A DNA stretch of 64,000 nucleotides, from the NCBI RefSeq assembly GCF_003345655.1, contig NZ_QQOH01000004.1:124001-188000 (forward strand), read 5' to 3'. Position numbers and translations under genes: made by a program. Below, in pieces: positions 31,360-39,998 of this stretch (the first letter of the stretch is position 1; the number at the start of each line of letters is the position of its first letter). The notes under the pieces were generated by a model that was given only the letters and a program-made list of their open reading frames with translations, searched no databases and was not told the DNA's origin. Source of the stretch: Motiliproteus coralliicola (GTDB lineage: Bacteria > Pseudomonadota > Gammaproteobacteria > Pseudomonadales > Balneatricaceae).

Positions 31360-31455
31360 ACTTCGGAATGAACCAATTCAATTAACCAGCGCATCAGTTC
31401 TGCGATCTTTACTTAAGCCATAGGGAGAAGCCTGTAGGGCTTGTTGGCTTTAAGA

Positions 31456-31749
31456 TCAGAGCAACAGCTTTTCTGAATTCCGGGCCGATAGCAATTCATC
31501 CATTGGATCAGCCCTCAGGAGATTCCCATAGTGGTCAAGTATAGTGGTTGGCCGCGGAATGCCGGCAGAAAACCGGTCAGCAGTCGCTGGCTGTTGTGGT
31601 TGAGCTCGGATGGATCTATCGACGCCAGACAGCCCCAATGTTGAGCTGGAAAACGGATCTTTCAATGCCGCGACAGCCGTGATCGGCACTCGCAGAGGTG
31701 CCTGAAGCCCACCATTGTCAGGGACAAAGTGGGTCCTATGCTGCCGCAC
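31456..31749 (-). CDS. Doubtful 97-residue open reading frame
   Basis: The frame starts right beside a perfect palindrome (31751-31766) and fills part of a 524-base gap. The product is rich in Pro, Arg and Ser with no recognisable domain, signal peptide or membrane helix, and there is no ribosome site. It may be chance or a decayed gene. The rest of the gap, 31360-31455 and 31767-31883, shows only a weak promoter-like pair (TTGTTT, 16 bases, TAATAG at 31822-31827). Confidence 0.2.
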   Translation of the reverse strand: MRQHRTHFVPDNGGLQAPLRVPITAVAALKDPFSSSTLGLSGVDRSIRAQPQQPATADRFSAGIPRPTTILDHYGNLLRADPMDELLSARNSEKLLL

Positions 31750-31750
31750 T

Positions 31751-31766
31751 TATGATGTACATCATA
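31751..31766. promoter_or_regulatory. Perfect 16-base palindrome upstream of the HDOD-GGDEF gene
   Basis: TATGATGTACATCATA is a perfect inverted repeat 117 bases before the start of the HDOD-GGDEF gene. Symmetric sites with a TGTACA centre are common for GntR/FadR-type and similar dimeric regulators. Its regulator is not evident in the window. Confidence 0.5.
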
Positions 31767-31883
31767 GAAAAGCGCACCACTGTCGATCTGTTACCAAAAT
31801 TGTTTGTGGATGTTGCTACTTTAATAGCTCACAGAGTCTAACTAGTGGAACCATATTCTGGCTGAGTCGCAGGTATTACGTTA

Positions 31884-33869
31884 ATGGATGAGCAACCATA
31901 CCTACCCGATGAAGATCAGCTCTCCTCGGTGCTGAAAACAGAGCTGAGTGATCTGCCGCCGTTTCCGGTTATCGTGACTCGGCTGCTGGAGCTGACTCGA
32001 GATCAAAACGGCAGTATTGGTGAGCTGGTTCAGGTGGTGGAGACGGATCCTGCTATCACGGCTCGTTTGTTACGGATCGCCAACAGCTCCTACTACAGTT
32101 TCCAGCGCCAGATTTCGACCGTGCGAGAGAGCATTATTGTGCTCGGCTTTCATGAGGTGCGCCGGCTGGCGCTTAATCTGACAATCCACAATAACCTGGT
32201 CAATCGAAGTCGTGGCGCGCTGTTCGATCAGCTGTTGTTCTGGCGGCACTCTCTGGCGGTTGCCATCATTGCCAAGAAACTGGCCGATGAGACCCAACTG
32301 GTCGATCCGGAAGAGGCTTATGTTGCCGGCCTGCTGCACGATATCGGCAAATCACTGCTCGAACAGCACGGCAAGATCAGCTACAGCGAATTCCTTGAAT
32401 ATTTTGATGATCAGCCTGGCGTTGCTTTGGGGGAGGAGCAACGCATCATTGGGGCCAGTCACGATGTTATCGGGGCGCTCTATGCCAGCCACAGTGCTCT
32501 ACCCGATACCCTGGTCAACGCGATTCTGTTTCATCATCGGATGGTCCCCGCCGATCTCGACCGCCAATCCACCAATCTGGTCGCCATCGTCGCATTGGCC
32601 GATTTTATCGCCTGGAGCCACGGCTTTGGTTCGGTGACGAAGTCCCACTCGATGGTGCTGCCTCCGTATATCCAGAAGATAATCGATATTCGGAAGCTCA
32701 ATCTGGGTCGACTCGTCACCCATATGGATAAGGAGATCACGGCAGCAGCGGAGATCTATCACTTTCAGCTGCCCCAGGCATCCGAGCTGCGGGTAAGCCT
32801 GTTGAGGCTTAACATCGATCTGGCGATGAATAGCAGTCAGAGTGCCTGTATGAGTGCTGAGCCTGGCCGTAAACAAGTCAGCTCCGTGGAGGGCCATGGA
32901 CTGATGTTGGTCCCGCACCGGTCTCTGGATCGTGCCGAGATCATCAACTCCACACTCCGTGAATTGGTGGCTGAGCTGGAGCTACAGCAGGTTGCCCTGT
33001 TGTTGGTCGATAGTAAGGAACGGCAACTGATGTTGCAGAACATCTGCATCGCCGGAGAGCCCGGCACCCGCAACTGCCAGGTTGGGTTCGATCTCAATCG
33101 TAGCGACGCGATGCTCGGCACGCTCAGGGAAGGTCAGGTCGAGCGGTTGGCCGGCGATTGCGAAGTGGAGCAGCAATTGCTGTCGACGCTGCATTCGCAG
33201 GCAGTGACTCTGATCCCCGTCACCGGAAAGCATCACGTGGTTGGTATGCTGGCATTGAGCCATGGTGCTGAAGTCGAGCTGGCTGCCGAACTGACGGACA
33301 TCCTGGTCAGGGTTGGGCAAGAACTCGGTATTGCGTTGGAACATGCCAAGCTGTTGGCCGATTCCTGTGATAAAGCCGAACGTGATGGATTAACCGGTCT
33401 ACCCAATCGGACGATGATCGACCGGGTGCTGGCCCAGGAGTTACAGCAGGCCGAACAGAATAATCAATCGCTAGCCGTTGCGATGATCGATATCGACTTC
33501 TTCAAGAAGTTTAACGATACCTTTGGCCATGCGACCGGGGATGCGGTGCTGAAACTGGTCGGCAAGGTGTTGAGACAGGGCACCCGTGAAGGGAACTTTG
33601 TCGGTCGATATGGTGGCGAGGAGTTCTGCGCGATCCTTCCCGGCGTGACGCCCGAGCAGGCGCTCAACTACTGCGAGCGGTTACGTCATTCGGTTGAAAA
33701 GATAGGGAAGTTCCTCGAGCGACGTTTCGAAGGGCAGTGCATCACCATCAGCCTCGGTGCGGCGATCTACCGCCAAGGTGACGATGAAAGAAGCCTTCTC
33801 GACCGGGCCGATCAAGTCCTCTATAAAGCCAAACAAACCGGCCGAAACCGGGTCGAAAGTATCTTCTAG
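31884..33869 (+). CDS. HDOD-GAF-GGDEF signalling protein (probable diguanylate cyclase)
   Basis: The 661-residue soluble product has an HDOD domain at about residues 18-215 (LPPFPVIVTRLLEL, HDIGKSLLEQHG), a GAF-like sensor at about 325-480 and a GGDEF domain at the C terminus. The active motif is GGEEF (about 577-581) in GRYGGEEFCAIL, which is compatible with cyclase activity. The inhibitory I-site is degenerate (REGN rather than RxxD), so product inhibition may be lost. It is divergent from the membrane cyclase, with a shared 524-base control region. Confidence 0.9.
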   Translation: MDEQPYLPDEDQLSSVLKTELSDLPPFPVIVTRLLELTRDQNGSIGELVQVVETDPAITARLLRIANSSYYSFQRQISTVRESIIVLGFHEVRRLALNLTIHNNLVNRSRGALFDQLLFWRHSLAVAIIAKKLADETQLVDPEEAYVAGLLHDIGKSLLEQHGKISYSEFLEYFDDQPGVALGEEQRIIGASHDVIGALYASHSALPDTLVNAILFHHRMVPADLDRQSTNLVAIVALADFIAWSHGFGSVTKSHSMVLPPYIQKIIDIRKLNLGRLVTHMDKEITAAAEIYHFQLPQASELRVSLLRLNIDLAMNSSQSACMSAEPGRKQVSSVEGHGLMLVPHRSLDRAEIINSTLRELVAELELQQVALLLVDSKERQLMLQNICIAGEPGTRNCQVGFDLNRSDAMLGTLREGQVERLAGDCEVEQQLLSTLHSQAVTLIPVTGKHHVVGMLALSHGAEVELAAELTDILVRVGQELGIALEHAKLLADSCDKAERDGLTGLPNRTMIDRVLAQELQQAEQNNQSLAVAMIDIDFFKKFNDTFGHATGDAVLKLVGKVLRQGTREGNFVGRYGGEEFCAILPGVTPEQALNYCERLRHSVEKIGKFLERRFEGQCITISLGAAIYRQGDDERSLLDRADQVLYKAKQTGRNRVESIF

Positions 33870-34002
33870 TCAGAATTAGCGTGCCAGCGCAGGCCAATAT
33901 CGGTTAGTTAGTCTCTGTTCAGAGACGCTGCTAACTGGTTGCATCACTGAAGCAGCCCCCTACAATTGATGCTGTTACCTCGACCAAGGATGCGTCATCG
34001 CT

Positions 34003-34788
34003 ATGCTCCATCTTCGTCCACTGCTGATCCTGTATTTCTGTGCCGCCCTGATCGGCGCCAGCGTCGGGGTGTTCATTCTCTTTCCGGTCAATGAATTAGT
34101 GTTCTATCACGAGTTCAAACTGACTCATTCATCCGGCTTTGCTTTCGCTGGGGATCAGCTTGTATCCGCCCTTGCAGGCGAGGCTCCGTTAAAAACGCTT
34201 TTCTATTCCCTGGTCGGTGCGCTATTAGGGCTAGCAAGCGCCTTCGTCTACTTACGATTTCATCGGCAGGTGGCCCAGGTACAGCAACTAAGCCGTGCCT
34301 TGGCCAACGATATCGAAAGGCTCATCAGTCAGGGGGAAAGTGCCGAACTGGAATTCAAGTCCTCGATGCGCTGGGACTATCAAAAAAATTCGGCCAATAA
34401 AGAGCTTGAGTTCGTGATTCTAAAATCCATCGCCGGATTTCTAAATGGACGGGGAGGAACGCTGTTAATTGGCGTCGACGATGACGCTAACGTACTGGGG
34501 CTGGAAAAAGATTTTGATACCCTCAGGCGGAAGGACGCCGATGGCTTCGAACAGTTTGTAATGACTGCGATCACCAACCAACTGGGTACAGAGATGTGCC
34601 AGTACTGCAATGTTATTTTCCATAACATCAGGGGAGAGACTGTTTGCCGCCTCGTGATCGGACCGTCGCCAAAACCGGTGTATCTGAAGAAGTCAGGCAA
34701 TACCAAGTTTTACCTCCGCTCCGGCGGAGGGACCCGAGAGCTCAATATCCAAGAAGTGATGGAGTACGCCCAGAATCGCTGGAAATAA
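34003..34788 (+). CDS. Membrane-anchored AlbA_2 (Schlafen-type) domain protein
   Basis: The 261-residue product has two N-terminal membrane helices (LLILYFCAALIGASVGVFIL near residues 7-27 and FYSLVGALLGLASAFVYL near 66-84), a short coiled segment and an AlbA_2 domain at about 110-235: SAELEFKSSMRWD, FLNGRGGTLLIGVDDD and KFYLRSGGGTRELN. AlbA_2 domains bind nucleic acid or nucleotides in Schlafen-like and regulator proteins. Membrane anchoring suggests signalling or defence, but the role is unknown. It stands alone between the HDOD-GGDEF gene and a LysR gene. Confidence 0.8.
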   Translation: MLHLRPLLILYFCAALIGASVGVFILFPVNELVFYHEFKLTHSSGFAFAGDQLVSALAGEAPLKTLFYSLVGALLGLASAFVYLRFHRQVAQVQQLSRALANDIERLISQGESAELEFKSSMRWDYQKNSANKELEFVILKSIAGFLNGRGGTLLIGVDDDANVLGLEKDFDTLRRKDADGFEQFVMTAITNQLGTEMCQYCNVIFHNIRGETVCRLVIGPSPKPVYLKKSGNTKFYLRSGGGTRELNIQEVMEYAQNRWK

Positions 34789-34905
34789 TCCTGTCGTTAC
34801 TCCCGGTGAGCTTTTTTGACCGTGCTACGTCGTAAACAGCCATGGTTGCACAAGGGAGGCAGTCACAGGGTTGTGAATTGAAGGCTCAGCGTAATTGGCT
34901 CATCG

Positions 34906-35766
34906 CTAATACGCATCACGAATCAACGCCAGAAAGGCGCGAGCGGCGGGGCTTTGATGTTGTAGCTTAGGATAGACAAGCGAAATATCGACGCTTGGTA
35001 AAGGCTGCTTGGCCAGTAGATGGGTTAATTCTCCTCGATAGGTGTATGGCTTGATATAAAGATCGGGAATCAAGGCGATCCCAAATCCTTGCACGCAGGC
35101 ATCCAACGCCAACGACAGGGTGCCGGTACTGAGTTCCCAGTTAACACTGATCGCTTCGCCGTTGGTAAATCGCCACAGATTGTTATCGGGCTTGGTCACG
35201 ATAGCTGGCAGTCGTTTGAGGTCTGATGGGATTTGAGGCACGAAATATCTTTCCAGTAGCTGTGGGCTGGCCACGATGGATCGATGGCCGGAGCCCAGGC
35301 GTCGTGCAAGTAGATCTGAATCCTGCAACTTGCCCATCCTTATGGTGAAGTCGATTCCATCTCGTACCAGATCGACATACTCGTCAGTAATCACCAGCTC
35401 GACTCTTACTTTGGGATGTTTCTTCTTGAACTGCCAGATCAAGGGGGCAAGTAAGTGTTGTCCGCCCATAATCGAGGCCGAAACCCGCAACAGTCCTGTG
35501 GGTTCGGTACGCAGGTCGATGATGTTGTTGACGGCGGTTTCTGCTTCATGAACTAACTCCCGGACCTGATCGTAATGCTGCCGTCCTATATCGGTTAGCG
35601 AGATAAATCGTGTCGATCGACGAAACAGAGTGACGCCAAGCTGATGTTCATAGGCCGCGAGTCGACGACTGATGGTCGACTTGGTTGACCCCAGTTTCTC
35701 TGCTGCTCCGGTCAGAGTTCCTGTATCGGCGATGGTTACAAAGACCCGCATTCCATCAAAATCCAT
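34906..35766 (-). CDS. LysR-family transcription regulator
   Basis: The 286-residue product begins MDFDGMRVFVTIADTGTLTG with the HTH GAAEKLGSTKSTISRRLAAY, then an effector domain of the CrgA-like group ending RAFLALIRDAY. It is divergent from the NmrA-family gene; such LysR-oxidoreductase pairs usually act together, the regulator controlling the enzyme in response to its substrate or redox stress. The 108-base gap contains A/T-rich sequence with TTGCAACAATCTTGTGC, a possible LysR site. Confidence 0.9.
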   Translation of the reverse strand: MDFDGMRVFVTIADTGTLTGAAEKLGSTKSTISRRLAAYEHQLGVTLFRRSTRFISLTDIGRQHYDQVRELVHEAETAVNNIIDLRTEPTGLLRVSASIMGGQHLLAPLIWQFKKKHPKVRVELVITDEYVDLVRDGIDFTIRMGKLQDSDLLARRLGSGHRSIVASPQLLERYFVPQIPSDLKRLPAIVTKPDNNLWRFTNGEAISVNWELSTGTLSLALDACVQGFGIALIPDLYIKPYTYRGELTHLLAKQPLPSVDISLVYPKLQHQSPAARAFLALIRDAY

Positions 35767-35874
35767 AACTGTTCCGTAATTGCAACAATCTTGTGCTTAT
35801 TTTAGCTATTTAAGCTCAAAGACCCAACAAATAAACTGACAGAAGCTGTTAAATAGAACACGTTGGAGACTGTC

Positions 35875-36762
35875 ATGAACAACTTAGAGAAAACTATCGT
35901 GGTCATCGGTGCCACAGGTCAGCAGGGTACCGGTGTCGTCAATTCGCTGAAGGCCAAAACCGGCTTTACTGTGCGTGCCGTTACCCGTAATCCCGATCAT
36001 TATCAGGGGCAGGCGGATCAGGTGGTTGCGGCCGATTTAGACGATACCGAGAGTCTCAAGGTCGCTTTTGAAGGCGCCCATGGTGTTTTTCTGGTGACCA
36101 ACTTCTGGCAGGGAGCCGACGAAATTGAGCAAGCTAAGCGCGCTATTGCCGCAGCCAAGGCGACTGGTATCAAGCATTTAGTGTGGTCGACGCTTCCTGA
36201 TGTGAAGGGAATCAGTGATGGTCAGTTCGAAGTCCCTCACTTTACCAACAAGTCAGCTGTCGATGAGCTGGTACGTAAGGCAGGATTCAAGCATCACAGT
36301 TTCGTTGTAGCCGCGTTCTTTTTTCAGAACTTCCTGACCAACCTAGCGCCGCAAACACAGCAGGATGGGAGTGTTGGTTGGACACTACCGATCGCGCGCA
36401 ATAGTCAGAGCATCCATATGGCGAACATCAGTGAGCTGGGGGACTCTGTTGCAGGTGCTTTCACCAATCCTGAGATCGCAGGCCAGGGGCAGTACCTGCC
36501 CGTTGTCGGAGACTTGCTGAGCTTTGATCAAATTGTCGAAACCTTAGCGAAACAGGGTAAACATTACAGCTTCCAAGAGGTGCCGGCCGAGGTTTTTGCC
36601 ACCTTCTTCCCGGGTGCTGGCGAACTTGCCGAGATGTTCGGTTACTTCCAGGCGCACAGTTACCTTGGTGACCGGTTGGGTGAGAGTGATATATCGCTGG
36701 AGCAGCGGGTGGCTGGAAGAGTTCCCTCGCGTTTTGCCGATTGGGCAGCCAAAAACCTCTAA
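35875..36762 (+). CDS. NmrA-family NAD(P)-binding protein
   Basis: The start is the ATG at 35875, six bases after GGAG; a TTG at 35863 would lack a ribosome site. The 295-residue product has the Rossmann motif VVIGATGQQGTGVV at the N terminus and reads DLDDTESLKVAFEGAHGVFL and LVWSTLPDVKG, as in NmrA/HSCARG-like proteins. These are atypical short-chain dehydrogenases that act as redox sensors or quinone reductases. The usual catalytic tyrosine pattern is not clear. It is paired with a divergent LysR gene. Confidence 0.85.
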   Translation: MNNLEKTIVVIGATGQQGTGVVNSLKAKTGFTVRAVTRNPDHYQGQADQVVAADLDDTESLKVAFEGAHGVFLVTNFWQGADEIEQAKRAIAAAKATGIKHLVWSTLPDVKGISDGQFEVPHFTNKSAVDELVRKAGFKHHSFVVAAFFFQNFLTNLAPQTQQDGSVGWTLPIARNSQSIHMANISELGDSVAGAFTNPEIAGQGQYLPVVGDLLSFDQIVETLAKQGKHYSFQEVPAEVFATFFPGAGELAEMFGYFQAHSYLGDRLGESDISLEQRVAGRVPSRFADWAAKNL

Positions 36763-37216
36763 AAGGTAATTTTGTTGGTCTGAGTTATTAAGCGTTAGCT
36801 GTTCACTTTCTCTTTAACTGCTGCTTCAAGTACGATCCCTGCGCGGTTACCGTCGGGCGAAATACTCCAAACGGTAATCCACAGATTTCCCAATCGTTCA
36901 ATAGGCTGATGCCAGCCTCAAGGTTTATCACCGCGCCTCGCTTTTATTGGCTCACTAGAAACAATGGGATCGACATTGTCGGCCACAGAATGATTCAAGA
37001 GTGCCTGAAGCAGGAGCTGAGTTACCAACCTTTAGCAGCACCTGGTTTCCACGGGGCATAGAAAAAACACCCAAAAATATGAGCAGTATCGACCGCTGTC
37101 AAAGTGGTGGCGGTGAAAGCGCTTGATTCGGGTTGTCGGACAGGGCTTTGATCAGACAGTGGCCATACGCCAGAAACAACAAAGGCCTGCGTTTGATCGC
37201 AAGCCTTTGAAAGAGA
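36763..37216. other. Gene-poor gap before tRNA-Phe
   Basis: No convincing gene is present. A frame of 50 codons (36909-37061, plus strand) has no ribosome site or known domain. The minus-strand frame at 37022-37261 runs into the tRNA and is spurious. I saw no direct repeat or integrase gene that would mark an island at this tRNA. Confidence 0.5.
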
Positions 37217-37292
37217 TGGTGCCCGGAGGCGGAATCGAACCACCGACACGAGGATTTTCAATCCTCTGCTCTACCAACTGAGCTATCCGGGC
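37217..37292 (-). tRNA. tRNA-Phe (GAA)
   Basis: On the minus strand the 76-base gene begins GCCCGGATAGCTCAG, has the anticodon GAA in the loop of a stem AGGATT/AATCCT, a T arm GTGGTTCGATTCCGC and ends in an encoded CCA. The acceptor stem GCCCGGA pairs fully with TCCGGGC. All invariant positions are present. Confidence 0.97.
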
Positions 37293-37471
37293 AACACTTT
37301 GAAGGCGCGTATTAAACACGGCTCGGATCAGAGAGTCAATACGTCTTTTTTGACGCCTGGATCCGGGGCCTCAAGTGTCGATATTCTGGCGCTCACATAG
37401 TAATTGGGGGGCCACTATGTTAATAAATAGGCAATTACTTTCAGGGTGATAGCAGGAAGAAGGGGAACGCT

Positions 37472-38392
37472 CTGTTTAGCCTATTCTCGAACCGAAAATC
37501 GGCTCGTGGAAGGGTCGGTCTGGCGCTGAATGAATCAGGTTTGGCGCTGGCACACTACGACCGCCGCAAACCCAAACCGCTGCGTTGCCAGCAGCTGGAT
37601 GACTGCCGTCTAGATAACCCTGAACCACTGAAAGCTGCGGTGGCGCAATTGGGTCTCAATGGCGCGTCGGTCAGCTGGGTGTTGAGTCCGAAAGACTACA
37701 ATCTGCTGCTGGTCGAAGCTCCCGCCGTAGACGAGGCCGAAATGGCCGATGCCCTGCGTTGGCGGGTCAAGGATATGCTGTCGTTCGATATCGAGCATGC
37801 GGTGTTGGATTTCTTTGAGTTGCCCGAAGATGCTTACCGCGGTCGCAGCCGGATGCTGTACGTGGCGGTGATCCAACAGTCGGTATCGGATCGTATTGAG
37901 TCCTTGGTCAATGGGGCCGGCATGGCACTGAAGGCGTTGCTGATTCCGGAGCTGATGTTGATCAGGCTCAAACAGTTGGAAGGAGAAACGCTGGCAACCG
38001 CGGTGTTGGGGCTGCAATCCCCACACAGTCTGATCAGCATGGTCAGTGAAGGCTCACTTTACCTGACTCGTCAAGTTGATTCCGATGTCTCGCTGTTGTC
38101 GCCCGACGCGGTTGAAATTGAAACTCGCGCCAGTGGCTTGGTACTCGATATTCAGCGTTCGCTGGATTACTACGAAAGCCAGATCGGCAAACCACCCTGC
38201 CTACGTCTGCTGGTGTGTCCGCAGCAACCGGGTGAAACTCCGTTGCTGGGACAGCTGCGTTACAACCTGGCGGTTGAATTGGTACAACTGGATCTGGGCG
38301 AACATATCGATAGTGAAACCCCGTTGACTCCGCTATTGCAGAGCCAGGCGATGATGGCCATAGCGGCGGCTCTACCGGAGGTGGAGTCATGA
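37472..38392 (+). CDS. mshI: MSHA pilus biogenesis protein MshI (PilM-like), probable CTG start
   Basis: MshI is the actin-fold, PilM-like inner-membrane-associated component of the MSHA machinery. The frame has no ATG near its 5' end. A TTG at 37541 would cut the first nucleotide-fold strand, RVGLALNESGLALAH. The open frame extends to a CTG at 37472, which has AAGGGG six bases upstream and gives the family-like opening FSLFSNRKSARGRVGLALNE and 306 residues. A sequencing error or an unusual start are both possible. It overlaps the next gene by four bases. Confidence 0.8.
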   Translation: MFSLFSNRKSARGRVGLALNESGLALAHYDRRKPKPLRCQQLDDCRLDNPEPLKAAVAQLGLNGASVSWVLSPKDYNLLLVEAPAVDEAEMADALRWRVKDMLSFDIEHAVLDFFELPEDAYRGRSRMLYVAVIQQSVSDRIESLVNGAGMALKALLIPELMLIRLKQLEGETLATAVLGLQSPHSLISMVSEGSLYLTRQVDSDVSLLSPDAVEIETRASGLVLDIQRSLDYYESQIGKPPCLRLLVCPQQPGETPLLGQLRYNLAVELVQLDLGEHIDSETPLTPLLQSQAMMAIAAALPEVES

Positions 38393-38991
38393 AGCAGCAG
38401 ATCAACCTCTATGTGAAGCGCGAATCGGTCAAGGTGCCTTTTTCGGCCACAACCTGCCTGCTGATCTTGGTGGTTCTGACTCTGGGGCTGACAGCTATCA
38501 ATTTTCTGGAGCAGAACAAGCGTAGTCAGGCGCAACAACAGCTGACCCAGATGCAGCAGCAGAAAACCGCGCTGCAACAACAGTTGAATAAGCTTCGGGC
38601 CGCGAATAAACCGAAGCCCGAGTCGGCCGAACTGCTCCGGCAGGTCGACAGGCTAAAACAGCAGCTGTCCCAGCAACAGCGGTTCGGCGAGCTGCTGGCC
38701 CGATTGGCACCGCAGCAACAGGGACTGTTCTCGAGTCTGCTGACGGGATTGTCCGAGCAAGCGCTGGAGGGGGTTTGGTTGAGCCGGATTCAAACCAGCG
38801 ACAACGGTCGTCGGGTATCGTTGCAGGGGTACACCGGCCATGCAGAGCTGGTGCCCAAATACCTGAAGCAGTTGGGCGATGCGCCGGCTTATCGGGGCGC
38901 TCAATTCGATCAGTTCGAGCTGGGCGAAGCGCAGCAGGGATTGAGCTTCAAGGTCAGTGGTACGCGTGCCGGAGGGGAAGCCGATGGATAG
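38389..38991 (+). CDS. PilN-like MSHA biogenesis protein (second mshI-type gene)
   Basis: The 200-residue product opens MKQQINLYVKRESVKVPFSA, the PilN-like start, followed by one membrane helix (TCLLILVVLTLGLTAINFL), a Gln-rich coiled coil (about 47-110) and a ferredoxin-like C-terminal domain. In Vibrio MSHA loci the gene in this place is often called mshI2. It should bind MshI at the inner membrane and form the alignment complex with MshJ. It overlaps mshI by four bases and mshJ by eight. Confidence 0.82.
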   Translation: MKQQINLYVKRESVKVPFSATTCLLILVVLTLGLTAINFLEQNKRSQAQQQLTQMQQQKTALQQQLNKLRAANKPKPESAELLRQVDRLKQQLSQQQRFGELLARLAPQQQGLFSSLLTGLSEQALEGVWLSRIQTSDNGRRVSLQGYTGHAELVPKYLKQLGDAPAYRGAQFDQFELGEAQQGLSFKVSGTRAGGEADG

Positions 38992-39658
38992 ACTGCGCGC
39001 TTGGGCGGCTAAGTTCGACGCCCTGTCACTGCGGGAGCGGTTGCTGATTCTGATCACCCTGGTGGTAGCGGTGGCCCTGCCCGGATTCACCTACCTGATC
39101 GAGCCGGCGCAGAAAGAACAGCTGCAGCTGATTCTGAAGGCTGACAAACTCAAGATTGAGCTGGCCGAGGCCCAGGTCGATCTGCAACTGATCAAGGCGA
39201 TTAAGACCGAAGACCCGAACAAAGCGTTGCAGGACGAGATCAAGCGGTTAAAGCTTGTGCTGGCCCAACGTGGCGAGGAGCTCAAGCAGCGCACCGCAAC
39301 GCTGGTACCACCGGATCAGATGATCGACCTGTTGCAGCAGATTCTTGCGCGTCAGCCCGGTATCCGGCTGCTCGAAGCGCGTAAGGCGGCACCGCAAGCG
39401 ATCAATCTGGCCACTCCAGGCGCTGAAGGCACCTCATCGAGCACAGAGGTGGCCCAGCCGCTGCTCTATCGGCATGACCTGGCATTGCAGCTTGAAGGCG
39501 GCTTTTTCCAGATCCAAGGCTTTTTGAAGGCGCTGGAAGGGGCAGAAAGTTCGCTGTTCTGGGACAGCCTGGACTATCAGGTCGATAACTATCCGAAGGC
39601 GACGTTGCGGCTGAAACTCTACACCCTCAGTACAACGAAGGAGTGGTTAGGTGTTTAA
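38984..39658 (+). CDS. mshJ: MSHA biogenesis protein MshJ (PilO-like)
   Basis: I place the start at the ATG at 38984 (MDRLRAWAAK) behind GGAGGGGAAG, giving 224 residues. One membrane helix (LLILITLVVAVALPGFTYLI) follows a short cytoplasmic N terminus, then a Glu/Lys/Leu coiled coil and a C-terminal PilO-like domain (LALQLEGGFFQIQGFLKALE). It is the third alignment-complex subunit. It overlaps both neighbours by eight bases, so translation is coupled. Confidence 0.88.
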   Translation: MDRLRAWAAKFDALSLRERLLILITLVVAVALPGFTYLIEPAQKEQLQLILKADKLKIELAEAQVDLQLIKAIKTEDPNKALQDEIKRLKLVLAQRGEELKQRTATLVPPDQMIDLLQQILARQPGIRLLEARKAAPQAINLATPGAEGTSSSTEVAQPLLYRHDLALQLEGGFFQIQGFLKALEGAESSLFWDSLDYQVDNYPKATLRLKLYTLSTTKEWLGV

Positions 39659-39998
39659 ACAACGCCATTGGCGCATCGTAGTGCTGTTGTTGGGATTATT
39701 GCCGATAACTACGGTGCAGGCGGCGGTTGATCCGACCCGGCCGCCCAGCAGCTTGAGTACCGAAGCCGGTCAGGCTTTACCGGCACAACGCTGGAAGTTG
39801 CAGTCGATTCGGATCGGCAACGGTGAAGCCCGCGCAGTGGTGAACGGGGTATCGGTGCGCGTCGGGCAACGGATTAAAGGTGCGACAGTGACGTCGATCA
39901 AGCCGGGAACCCTGGTTCTGCGGCAGGGGGGCAAGCGGGTCCAGTTGCATCTGGGCTCGTCGAAAATGATTAAGAAGAATATTCGGGACAGTAAGTAG
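39651..39998 (+). CDS. mshK: MSHA biogenesis protein MshK (PilP-like)
   Basis: The 115-residue product starts at a GTG at 39651 inside the end of mshJ. It has a signal-like helix (HWRIVVLLLGLLPITTVQAA), the VDPTRPPSS motif and a small beta domain (LQSIRIGNGEARAVVNGVSV) like those of PilP/GspC proteins, which connect the inner-membrane complex to the secretin. mshL follows immediately. The order I-I2-J-K-L fits the MSHA family. Confidence 0.85.
   Translation: MFKQRHWRIVVLLLGLLPITTVQAAVDPTRPPSSLSTEAGQALPAQRWKLQSIRIGNGEARAVVNGVSVRVGQRIKGATVTSIKPGTLVLRQGGKRVQLHLGSSKMIKKNIRDSK

Noticed and set aside
36909-37061. 50-residue frame on the plus strand before tRNA-Phe
   Set aside because: No ribosome site, no known domain, and length expected by chance.
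37022-37261. 79-residue frame on the minus strand
   Set aside because: It runs through the tRNA-Phe gene and has no ribosome site or domain.
37217-37292. tRNA-Phe as an island attachment site
   Set aside because: No integrase gene and no repeat of the tRNA 3' end were seen; the msh cluster next to it looks native.
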